DNA of 16,133 nt from Scatosoma sp045537295 (GCA_045537295.1 JAZSPG010000116.1:1-16133), one strand, 5' to 3'. Positions 7,801 to 13,409 are shown, counted from the stretch's first letter. The notes: generated from the sequence alone by a model not told the origin. Numbers and translations are program-made.

Positions 7801-9248
7801 ACGAACGCCTGTACACCGTCCAAAAGCGCTAAATAATCGCTATTCACGCCCCGTATCGCCGTGGGTACGGTTTCGCTTATCCCGCCGTTTTTATCAATTT
7901 GCAAACCGTAAGTGTTTCGGTTTTGGAAATACAGATTTACGCTCTCGTTCGCGCCGATTAAATGCTGGATAGTACTTGCATAACACGGGTTGACGATACC
8001 CGTATACGCCTTAAAATTACAATCGGCGGTAGGCACGAACGCGTACTTTGCGCCAATCGTCGCGTATAAATCATCCAACCAGTCGTTCATAGCGTGGTGC
8101 GCCGTCTGCACGATATCGCAATTTAACGCGGGATAGGCGTTTCCGACCTTATAGGTATTCAAAAATTGCGTAGTAATTTCCGTCGTACCGCTAAAATCGC
8201 CAAGCTGTAAAAAGCTTTTCCCCGCCACCGTGTATTTAATCACCGTGGTCGTGTTGTTAAAATTCTTAGCCTTGGTCATTGCCACCTTACTTTCCAGCAA
8301 ATCTTCGTGCGTGAGCAAAATATCCAAAGTCACCTCGCCCAAGAGAATACTCTGCCCCGTGTGTGGCTTGATATATTTTATCGCGGGATATTTCTCTTTG
8401 ATAAGCGCCCCGAGCTTAGCATAACTTTCCCCCGTCGCCGTATCCGCCGACCAGAACGGGAAATTAAAAATCGCGCGCTCGACCGTTATTTTCTCGGCAT
8501 ATTTTTGCAACAATTTATGCACCATTTCCTTATGGTCGTCGTGCGCGTGCGAAAACACCAACGCGGACACCTCGATTTTTTCGCTTTGCGCCTTACCTGT
8601 AATTTCATACAAGAAATTTAACAAAGCGTCCACCGCCCCGTCCGTCGCCTGTACTCTGCTCCCGCCGTCCACTAAAATGAGTTTCCCGTTCGCTTGACGG
8701 ATAATATAAAACATACCGTTATCCTGATACGCGGACACCGATTTATCATTCCGCGCATACGGGTCGTTCATCAACGCGTACTGATAAATCACGGTACGCT
8801 CGTTCTCGCCCACCGTATAAGAAAATTCCGCGTCCGTTTCCGCCACGCTCGCGCTATCCTCAACCACGCGCACTTCTTTCAACGCGTCCAAATAATAGGC
8901 GTATAAAATCCCGCCGTCCTTTTGATATTCCGCAAATATATTCGCTCCGCTTTGCGTCTTGGCAATTTGCGTATACCCGTTCTTTTCCACCTTATCCAAA
9001 TACGCCTCGAACTCGCTTTGCGAGGTCTGATACGCAAGCTGTAACTCCCCCGCCGAACGCGCGGTATCCATATCCAAGCCCGTACCCGTATTATAACTTT
9101 TATACGACAGCGTACCGCCCATATACGCAGGCGCGGACAATAACCAGCCCGACCGCGTTTCGTAAACGCTCGGGTCGTCCTTTTTACAAGCGCAAAGCGC
9201 GGTCAACGCCAACACCCCGCTTAAAAGTAGCGCAAATTTCCCTTTCAT
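7794..9248 (-). CDS. Secreted metallo-beta-lactamase-fold lipoprotein
   Basis: This is a 484-residue protein beginning MKGKFALLLSGVLALTALCA, a lipoprotein signal peptide with Cys21 as the likely lipidated residue (LCAC). The mature part should be anchored outside the cytoplasmic membrane. From about residue 175 it has an MBL fold like the C-terminal domain of ComEC: DGG at 194-196, the metal motif HAHDDH at 234-239, GD at 350-351 and AHH at 383-385. The substrate is unknown; phosphodiester or nucleotide cleavage would be typical. The open frame extends 32 codons further upstream (to 9344). That extension contains the -10 and most of the -35 of a good promoter and has no ribosome binding site, whereas GAGGG lies 5 nt before the ATG at 9248, so 9248 is preferred. 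The region of residues 25-170 was not recognised. Confidence 0.85.
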   Translation of the reverse strand: MKGKFALLLSGVLALTALCACKKDDPSVYETRSGWLLSAPAYMGGTLSYKSYNTGTGLDMDTARSAGELQLAYQTSQSEFEAYLDKVEKNGYTQIAKTQSGANIFAEYQKDGGILYAYYLDALKEVRVVEDSASVAETDAEFSYTVGENERTVIYQYALMNDPYARNDKSVSAYQDNGMFYIIRQANGKLILVDGGSRVQATDGAVDALLNFLYEITGKAQSEKIEVSALVFSHAHDDHKEMVHKLLQKYAEKITVERAIFNFPFWSADTATGESYAKLGALIKEKYPAIKYIKPHTGQSILLGEVTLDILLTHEDLLESKVAMTKAKNFNNTTTVIKYTVAGKSFLQLGDFSGTTEITTQFLNTYKVGNAYPALNCDIVQTAHHAMNDWLDDLYATIGAKYAFVPTADCNFKAYTGIVNPCYASTIQHLIGANESVNLYFQNRNTYGLQIDKNGGISETVPTAIRGVNSDYLALLDGVQAFVK

Positions 9249-9275
9249 AAAATCCCTCATTTTTTTGGTACTACC

Positions 9276-9304
9276 ATTATAACACCTTATTTTATCAATG
9301 TAAA
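9276..9304 (-). promoter_or_regulatory. Sigma-A type promoter of the MBL lipoprotein gene
   Basis: TTTACA (9299-9304), a 17-nt spacer and perfect TATAAT (9276-9281) on the - strand. It lies 28 nt before the ATG at 9248 and rules out the longer open frame as coding at its 5' end. Confidence 0.85.
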
Positions 9305-9422
9305 TACCTATTTTTTGCCCGAATTTACACATTTTTTTGTGCACCGAAATATTGTTATTTCCCTTTTGCGCCCACCGCCCCGAAATATTTTAATTTTTTA
9401 ACAATTTTCATTATTTCAACCC

Positions 9423-9465
9423 AAAAAAGCGATAAGCCCCTATATTTCGACAAGGAACTTACCGC
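9423..9465 (-). terminator. Terminator of the small interrupted gene
   Basis: On the - strand GCGGTAAG (9465-9458) pairs with CTTATCGC (9436-9429), one G-U pair, with CCT/AGG able to pair inside the 21-nt loop. Six T follow (9428-9423). It is about 110 nt downstream of the small gene's first stop and isolates it from the MBL gene. Confidence 0.65.
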
Positions 9466-9499
9466 CCTATTTGATATAATTATCTTATGTATTTTATCG

Positions 9500-9531
9500 C
9501 CTGACAAATATATCAATTTGCCAGGTTTTTT
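9500..9531. repeat. Hairpin in the 3' region of the small gene
   Basis: CCTGACAAAT (9500-9509) and ATTTGCCAGG (9516-9525) form a 10-bp stem. It is complete with one G-U pair in - strand RNA and has one A-C mismatch in + strand RNA. A T6 run follows only on the + strand. No + strand gene needs it, so its role is unclear. Confidence 0.5.
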
Positions 9532-9571
9532 CTTGCCTTTACCTAAGTTCTGTAACTGCAATGCTAAACTT

Positions 9572-9751
9572 TTAACCGTTAATGAATTGCACCACCAAAC
9601 TTTCGCCAACTTTGCTGGAAAACCCTACGTAATATTCACGCATAAAAAATTTAATATCATGCAATACGTCTTTTGCCTCGCAAGACCAATTTAATTTATC
9701 CAATTCAGTATCCGTAACGCAAGAATGTTCAGTAGTCTTAATCTTATCCAT
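9572..9751 (-). pseudogene. Small protein (59 aa) cut short by an in-frame TAA, or intact short gene
   Basis: A 59-codon frame starts at an ATG with GAGGGGGT 9 nt upstream and a strong extended -10 promoter, so it is very likely expressed. The product begins MDKIKTTEHSCVTDTELDKL and ends VVQFING at TAA (9574-9572). The same frame continues after that TAA for ten codons, KFSIAVTELR, to a second TAA at 9541-9539. Read through, the end is FING-(stop)-KFSIAVTEL, which resembles the NGQKF-x-hydrophobic ending I associate with small Firmicutes proteins of unknown function. CAA (Gln) to TAA is a single change. It may be a recent nonsense mutant, a working shortened form or a read-through product. 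It is divergent from the XRE regulator, its probable regulator. An overlapping 84-codon frame in another phase (9355-9609) is less convincing. Confidence 0.6.
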
Positions 9752-9808
9752 TTTTTTCTAACCCCCTCGTAAGATTGATAGTTTTGCGCAAGAACTATTT
9801 ATACGTAT

Positions 9809-9837
9809 ATTATACCATCTCTACTACGGAATATCAA
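9809..9837 (-). promoter_or_regulatory. Extended -10 promoter of the small interrupted gene
   Basis: TTGATA (9832-9837), a 17-nt spacer and TATAAT (9809-9814) preceded by TGG on the - strand. It lies back to back with the XRE gene promoter in a shared intergenic region. Confidence 0.83.
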
Positions 9838-9867
9838 GATTTTTGTCCGCAGTTTAGATAATAATAA

Positions 9868-9902
9868 TGATAGAATGGACACTGCTTTTGTCTTATTTTG
9901 TC
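9868..9902 (+). promoter_or_regulatory. Possible promoter and operator repeats of the XRE gene
   Basis: TGA-TAGAAT (9868-9876) is an extended -10 candidate without a good -35. The heptamer TTTTGTC occurs at 9841-9847, 9886-9892 and 9896-9902. The last two are 10 bp apart, one helical turn, and all three flank or follow the candidate -10. They could be operator half-sites for the encoded regulator; this is inference. Confidence 0.4.
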
Positions 9903-9929
9903 GAAAACGCTGAAAAGGAGCAAAAAACC

Positions 9930-10373
9930 TTGAATTTAGCTATATTTGCCGAGCGGTTATCCGAATTAATTTTTGACGCAAAGAAAATCGCGCGCGACGT
10001 TGCGAAGGAAATACATATCGGCAAGACCACGATATACGAATACCTTTCGGGAACGAAAATGCCTTCCTTAGCCAATCTTATTAAGCTTGCCGACTATTTT
10101 GAATGTCCCACCGACTATTTATTAGGCTTAGAGGCTGAACCGTACGAACGCACTTTCAAGGCTTGCAAGCCTTTCCCCGAACAGTTCAAGGATATATTAG
10201 CGTATTTTGATATTACCCGCTATAAATTAGAACGGTTAACAGGCATTGCGCAATCGGCGTTATATTACTGGGCTAAGGGTGAAAAAACGCCCACGGTAGA
10301 AAAAATTCTTATCATATGCGAAAAATTAGATTGTAGAGTTGACTTTTTTATAGGTCGTTCAAATTTAAGATAA
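9930..10373 (+). CDS. XRE-family transcriptional regulator with two tandem HTH domains
   Basis: A DNA-binding regulator of the lambda-repressor/XRE class. From the preferred TTG start it is 147 residues. HTH 1 spans about 4-66 (IARDVAKEIHIGKTTIYEYLSG, then KMPSLANLIKLADYFECPTDYLLG). HTH 2 spans about 85-142 (YKLERLTGIAQSALYYWAKGEK, then TPTVEKILIICEKLDCRVDFFIG). The two halves follow the same pattern, ending in C-P/R-x-D-F/Y-L/F-x-G, so they look like an internal duplication. The open frame has an ATG at 9867, but that codon sits on the candidate -10 and has no ribosome binding site. TTG at 9930 has AAGGAG 9 nt upstream and gives the usual family N-terminus NLAIFAERLSEL. It likely regulates itself and the divergent small gene. 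The target is inferred from position only. Confidence 0.87.
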   Translation: MNLAIFAERLSELIFDAKKIARDVAKEIHIGKTTIYEYLSGTKMPSLANLIKLADYFECPTDYLLGLEAEPYERTFKACKPFPEQFKDILAYFDITRYKLERLTGIAQSALYYWAKGEKTPTVEKILIICEKLDCRVDFFIGRSNLR

Positions 10374-10399
10374 GGCGTAGCAATACGCCTTTTATTTTT
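10372..10399 (+). terminator. Terminator of the XRE gene, overlapping its stop codon
   Basis: An 8-bp perfect stem AAGGCGTA (10372-10379) with TACGCCTT (10384-10391), loop GCAA, followed by TTTATTTTT. The stem includes the last two bases of the TAA stop. Confidence 0.88.
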
Positions 10400-10402
10400 A
10401 GA

Positions 10403-10439
10403 AAAAACGCCGTTCTCTAAAAAAGAAAACGGCGTTTTT
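10403..10439. terminator. Second, bidirectional terminator
   Basis: A 12-bp perfect stem (10403-10414 with 10428-10439) has A runs on one side and T runs on the other. It stands between the XRE gene and the convergent SGNH remnant. The following 110 bases to 10548 hold only a weak hairpin (AATCTTG 10487-10493 with CAAGATT 10507-10513, then TTCTTT). Confidence 0.85.
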
Positions 10440-10548
10440 GATATTTTTGATACTTCTTTATTCTATAATAATTCCAACACTTTTTTAATCTTGCCATACC
10501 GTTTGTCAAGATTTTCTTTATAAAATACCCCCAACCTTTATTTTTGCC

Positions 10549-11316
10549 CTACAATTCTTCCGTTAGCTTTCTTATCTTCTTTCTTAAAGCGGGCAATTCT
10601 TGGTAATATTGCAAATACAGTTTTGCGCAATCGGCATACCAACCGCCCGTTTCCGTCGCGATTTTTTCGGCGTTTTTCAGCATTTCTTCTTCGCTAAATT
10701 CCCCGAAATAACGGTTATACGGGGTTGCGCGCTTAATAAACCCCGCTTGGCGTTCTAATTGCTCTAAGCGTTCGATTTCTTGGTTTTCCGCCGTATCGGC
10801 AAAATTTTGCGGAATATCCTCGCACCCCAAATATTCCAAGAAAATTTTCGTCAAAAATTTATACCCCGTTTGGAAATTATAATGTATTCCGTCCTCCTTA
10901 AACATACCCGTTTGCTTACGCATTTGAAAATACGTTTTTTCAAAAACGGGAAAATATTGCGCGCCTGTTTCTACGGCTAACGCTTTGAGTCTTTCCGCAT
11001 ACCCTTTCAACGCTTGGTTCAAATTCCTAAACGTTGCTCTCGTATAAAAGGACGGTTTTAAGTTATCTTCTTTCTCGTCGTTATCGGCAAGCGTTTCCAC
11101 GCCCTCTTTCTCTATAATAAACTCGTCTACGGCAAACGGCGAAAGCACGATAGGAATTGCGCCGTATTCTTTCACGATTTCTATCGCCTTTTTATAACTT
11201 GCAAAATATTCCTCGTCCCTAGCCCGCCTTTTTTCAAGCAATTCCGCCGTTACGGGCTTTATATAGGTTAGAACAACAAAATGACTATATTTTTTGTTGT
11301 ACTTTATTAAGGTTAG
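10549..11316 (-). pseudogene. SGNH/GDSL hydrolase, 5'-truncated remnant
   Basis: The frame is open from 11316 (just after a TAA at 11319-11317) to the TAG at 10549. It contains no ATG or GTG near its beginning, and TTG at 11241 is the first usable start but has only a poor GGCGG before it. The protein-like sequence begins in mid-domain: before that TTG the frame already reads like a core strand (SHFVVLTYIKPVTAELLEKR), followed by IPIVLSPF. The C-terminal catalytic motif DGIHYN (Asp and His of the SGNH triad) is present, but the N-terminal GDS block with the catalytic Ser is absent. Upstream sequence is hairpins and AT-rich DNA, not coding in any frame. About 170 further residues after the SPF strand, including a charged helical C-terminus, were not recognised. 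It is most likely a decaying gene that lost its 5' end; an intact but unusual protein is less likely. Confidence 0.6.
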
Positions 11317-11330
11317 TTATTAAAAAAGTC

Positions 11331-11376
11331 AAACGGCGTTTTTAAGAATTTAGACAACCTAATCACGCCGTTTTTT
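11331..11376. terminator. Hairpin with T run upstream of the SGNH remnant
   Basis: A 9-bp perfect stem AAACGGCGT (11331-11339) with ACGCCGTTT (11365-11373), with TTAG/CTAA able to pair inside the loop. Six T follow on the + strand and TTTGACTTTTTT on the - strand. It has the same core (AACGGCGT) as the terminator at 10403-10439. With the dsdA terminators it occupies the 280-bp gap 11242-11523. Confidence 0.55.
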
Positions 11377-11405
11377 ATTTCGCATTATTAAAATTTTATC
11401 AAAAC

Positions 11406-11431
11406 AATTAAAAAAGGGCTTAAAAAGCCCT
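11406..11431 (-). terminator. Distal terminator of dsdA
   Basis: On the - strand AGGGCTT (11431-11425) pairs with AAGCCCT (11421-11415) around a 3-nt loop and is followed by a TTTTTAATTG tract. Confidence 0.85.
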
Positions 11432-11440
11432 AAAAATTCA

Positions 11441-11483
11441 AAAGTAAAGCACATTTATCGTTTAGACAAATGTGCTTTACTTT
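11441..11483 (-). terminator. Proximal terminator of dsdA, 16-bp stem
   Basis: A perfect 16-bp stem (11441-11456 with 11468-11483) and 11-nt loop, followed on the - strand by TGAATTTTT. It makes a tandem terminator pair with the hairpin just beyond it. It directly adjoins one copy of the 31-nt repeat. Confidence 0.85.
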
Positions 11484-11484
11484 A

Positions 11485-11515
11485 ATGGCTTTCCTTCATA
11501 AAATAGCTGGCATTT
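11485..11515. repeat. 31-nt direct repeat, copy B (downstream of dsdA)
   Basis: Identical to 13246-13276 at 29 of 31 positions (both differences T/G), same orientation, 1761 bp apart. The core is CTTTCCTTCATAAAATAGCT. It lies between the dsdA stop and its first terminator. Unlike the other copy it lacks the inverted partner arm. Confidence 0.85.
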
Positions 11516-11523
11516 ATACGGTT

Positions 11524-12861
11524 TTAAAACTTGTCGTAAAAAGAAACGCCTTGCATATAATACTTTTTTTGTTCATCTATAGGCACCATACTTCCACCTG
11601 TTGCCCATACCAAATGGTATCCATTAGGCAATCCATTTAACTTTTTTGAAAGCATAATCGGTCCAAACATTCCCGCCAAAGCACTTGGTTCAAGTTTAAT
11701 GTTTTCCGTATCCACAAGCATTTTTAATAATGAGCTCATTCTTTCGTCCTTAACGGAATAACAACCATCCATAAAATGATACATTTGCTTTCCCACAAAA
11801 CCCGACGCTCTACCAACGGCAAGCCCGTCGGCAATAGTTTTGTTTCCCATTCCGAAATCTCTTACCGAAATTTTGTTATGTAAGCCAGTTGCCATACCAA
11901 GCATCATACAACACGACTCGGTAGGCTCAGCAAAAAAACAATGAACGTTATCTCCAAACTGCATTTTAAGTCCAAACGCCACGCCACCTGGTCCACCACC
12001 CACGCCACAAGGTAAATAAACATACAAAGGCTTATCCTTCGTTATCTTTATTCCCTGAGCATCAAACTGCTCTTTTAACCTTTCTGCGGCAACTGAATAT
12101 CCTAAAAACAACTCTCTTGAATTTTCGTCATCTACAAAATGACAATACTCATTCTTTTCCGCTTCTTTTCGCCCATTTTCTACGGCTACGCTATAATCGT
12201 CTTGATATTCAATAACCGTAACTCCTTTCGATCTTAACATATCTTTCTTCCACTGTTTAGCATCAGCAGACATATGCACGGTAACCTTAAATCCCAACTT
12301 TGCACTAATTATACCTATCGAAAGTCCTAAATTTCCCGTCGAGCCTACCGCTATTTCGTATTTGGAAAAAATACTTTTAAAGCTATCATTATCAAGAATA
12401 GCGTAATCGTCAGTTTCCTTTAATCCGCCTTTTTCCATAGCAATTTTTTCCGCTACACACAAGACTTCATAAATTCCACCACGTGCCTTTATCGACCCCG
12501 ATACAGCTAAATGACTATCAAGCTTAACAAGTAAGTCCCCGTTAATTTTCTCACAATACTTCTTCTCTAATTCCTCTTTCATTTTGGGAATAAATTGAAA
12601 AGGAGATTCCAATAATCCGTTGCTTTTTTGCGTTTCTGGAAAAACCTTCTTAAAATACGAAGCGAAACGTTTAAGCCTATCCGAAGCGTCTTTTATATTA
12701 TTAGCTTTTAATTCTGAAGTTTTTATTGCATATTCAAACGGTAAAATATCATCGTTTAACCAAATGGTTTCTTCCCCTTTTATAACCTGCTCTATTATTG
12801 GCGTGGTTTCTATCCACTCTCTAAGTGATTTCCCTAAAATGACATTGTCGTTATTTAGCAT
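11524..12861 (-). CDS. dsdA: D-serine ammonia-lyase (D-serine dehydratase)
   Basis: DsdA is a PLP enzyme that converts D-serine to pyruvate and ammonia (EC 4.3.1.18), detoxifying and using D-serine in the cytoplasm. The 445-residue length is normal. The PLP lysine is K125 within HLAVSGSIKARGGIYEVL. The phosphate/ring-binding loops are STGNLG (174-179) and the Gly-rich CGVGGGPGG (285-293). The C-terminal GGSMVP block is also typical. The start ATG is preceded by AAAGGTAGG. No dsdC or permease gene is adjacent, so any control must come from elsewhere. The gene has its own promoter with a palindrome and upstream repeats, tandem terminators, and 31-nt repeats on either side. The gene is visibly more AT-rich in codon choice than the genes at 1-9250, which suggests it was acquired. 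Confidence 0.96.
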   Translation of the reverse strand: MLNNDNVILGKSLREWIETTPIIEQVIKGEETIWLNDDILPFEYAIKTSELKANNIKDASDRLKRFASYFKKVFPETQKSNGLLESPFQFIPKMKEELEKKYCEKINGDLLVKLDSHLAVSGSIKARGGIYEVLCVAEKIAMEKGGLKETDDYAILDNDSFKSIFSKYEIAVGSTGNLGLSIGIISAKLGFKVTVHMSADAKQWKKDMLRSKGVTVIEYQDDYSVAVENGRKEAEKNEYCHFVDDENSRELFLGYSVAAERLKEQFDAQGIKITKDKPLYVYLPCGVGGGPGGVAFGLKMQFGDNVHCFFAEPTESCCMMLGMATGLHNKISVRDFGMGNKTIADGLAVGRASGFVGKQMYHFMDGCYSVKDERMSSLLKMLVDTENIKLEPSALAGMFGPIMLSKKLNGLPNGYHLVWATGGSMVPIDEQKKYYMQGVSFYDKF

Positions 12862-12896
12862 TTTTACCTACCTTTTTTAAAGAGTATGCAATATCA

Positions 12897-12944
12897 TCAA
12901 TCCAAAAACTCCGATACCGCAAATAATGAAAACAGTGCGTACAT
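12897..12944 (-). CDS. Possible leader peptide (15 aa) upstream of dsdA
   Basis: An ATG at 12944-12942 has a perfect AAGGAG (12956-12951) 6 nt upstream and opens a 15-codon frame, MYALFSLFAVSEFLD, ending in TGA 35 nt before the dsdA start. It would be the first thing translated from the dsdA transcript. In the -1 frame the same DNA reads VFIICGIGVFGLMILHTL to a TAA at 12879-12877, a good membrane segment with no start codon of its own. Either the short leader peptide is real, or a tiny membrane-protein gene has lost its frame. No attenuator structure linked to it was seen. Confidence 0.35.
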   Translation of the reverse strand: MYALFSLFAVSEFLD

Positions 12945-12957
12945 CTCACACTCCTTC

Positions 12958-12994
12958 ATGATATAATTATATCATAAAAATAAGATTTTTTCAA
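12958..12994 (-). promoter_or_regulatory. dsdA promoter with 18-bp palindrome on the -10
   Basis: On the - strand TTGAAA (12989-12994), a 17-nt spacer, then TGA-TATAAT (-10 at 12966-12971, extended). The -10 is embedded in a perfect 18-bp palindrome ATGATATAATTATATCAT (12958-12975) that reaches to the expected transcription start. This is the position expected for a repressor operator. Confidence 0.82.
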
Positions 12995-13005
12995 CCGCTT
13001 TTTAT

Positions 13006-13040
13006 CCGTAATTGTCGATATATTTTTCCGCAACTGTCGA
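13006..13040. repeat. Two 13-nt direct repeats upstream of the dsdA promoter
   Basis: CCGTAATTGTCGA (13006-13018) and CCGCAACTGTCGA (13028-13040) match at 11 of 13 positions with a 22-nt period, about two helical turns. They sit 12-46 bp upstream of the -35 of dsdA, the usual place for activator sites. The regulator is not identified. Confidence 0.6.
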
Positions 13041-13102
13041 ATTTTAAGTTGCCGTTTCAGTTCAAGTCCTATATGTTCTGGAAAATCGTAAAATGACAGC
13101 TC

Positions 13103-13154
13103 TAAAACGGAACATTTTTGTCCAACTTTTTGAGCGAATAATTATTCCGTTTTA
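13103..13154. repeat. 10-bp inverted repeat with 32-nt loop
   Basis: TAAAACGGAA (13103-13112) is perfectly complementary to TTCCGTTTTA (13145-13154). CCGTTTTAT recurs at once after it (13158-13166). No gene, promoter or terminator T-run could be assigned. It is part of the 548-bp non-coding stretch 12862-13409, which otherwise holds the dsdA control region, a terminator, the palindromic repeat and a micro-ORF. Confidence 0.55.
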
Positions 13155-13182
13155 TACCGTTTTATGCAGTTTTTAATGAATA

Positions 13183-13215
13183 AAAAAGACGAGATTGAAT
13201 AAATCTCGTCTTTTT
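13183..13215. terminator. Terminator of the lipoprotein operon
   Basis: A perfect 14-bp stem (13183-13196 with 13202-13215) with a 5-nt loop has A and T runs at its ends, so it reads both ways. On the - strand it is followed by TTTTTTATTC and closes the operon coming from the right. Confidence 0.92.
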
Positions 13216-13221
13216 ATGCAC

Positions 13222-13276
13222 TGACAGCTATTTTATCAATGCAAGATGTCTTTCCTTCATAAAATAGCTGTCATTT
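13222..13276. repeat. Palindromic element containing direct repeat copy A
   Basis: TGACAGCTATTTTAT (13222-13236) and its perfect complement ATAAAATAGCTGTCA (13259-13273) form a 15-bp stem around a 22-nt loop. The right arm and part of the loop (13246-13276) are the 31-nt sequence also found after dsdA. The first part of an arm (AAAATGACAGCT) also occurs at 13090-13101. It is not followed by a T run, so it does not look like a terminator; a mobile or interspersed repeat is more likely. Confidence 0.75.
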
Positions 13277-13300
13277 TAATTACTTGTTGTTACTTTTATC

Positions 13301-13395
13301 TCAACTTATTTTTATAGGCACGTAAATCATGGTGATAAGAGCGCAAGCAACTACAAGCATTATTGCGAGAATTAAACCTAAATATCTTTTTTCAT
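13301..13395 (-). pseudogene. Micro-ORF for a single-TM peptide, out of frame with its start by -1
   Basis: An ATG at 13395-13393 with AGGGA 5 nt upstream, 15 nt after the second lipoprotein gene, opens only MKKDI before a TAG. The frame one base back, entered within the A6 run right after the ATG, is open for 28 codons, RYLGLILAIMLVVACALITM then IYVPIKIS, to a TGA at 13303-13301. The combined 31-residue product would be a classic Lys/Arg-then-hydrophobic single-pass membrane peptide. The run A6G could allow -1 ribosomal or RNA-polymerase slippage; otherwise a one-base deletion has broken a tiny gene. It is the last item of the lipoprotein operon before the terminator. Confidence 0.5.
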
Positions 13396-13409
13396 AACAT
13401 TCCCTAAAT

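Noticed and set aside
9355..9609. 84-codon minus-strand open frame.
   Set aside because: It overlaps the better supported small gene in another phase, spans a hairpin and a terminator, has no ribosome binding site and no recognisable protein pattern.
9867..9929. ATG start for the XRE regulator at 9867.
   Set aside because: The codon lies on a candidate -10 with no ribosome binding site, and the 21 extra residues are not part of the family; TTG at 9930 has AAGGAG at proper spacing.
11242..11523. Search for the missing N-terminus of the SGNH hydrolase in other frames.
   Set aside because: All frames upstream of 11317 on the minus strand run into stops and hairpins; no GDS-like block is present.
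13056..13072. AGTTCAAGTCCT looks like a tRNA T-loop or a tRNA-end attachment site.
   Set aside because: The flanking bases do not form a 5-bp T stem and no acceptor, D or anticodon arms can be placed upstream.
13089..13112. Minus-strand GTTTTAGAGCTGTC resembles the start of type II-A CRISPR repeats.
   Set aside because: It occurs once, with no regularly spaced repeats, no cas genes and no matching anti-repeat in the window; it is explained by the arm fragment of the palindromic element next to TAAAACGG.
13184..13277. Adjacent hairpins considered as a structured non-coding RNA or riboswitch.
   Set aside because: One is a plain terminator and the other a repeat arm; no promoter was found that would make an independent RNA, and no known aptamer pattern is present.
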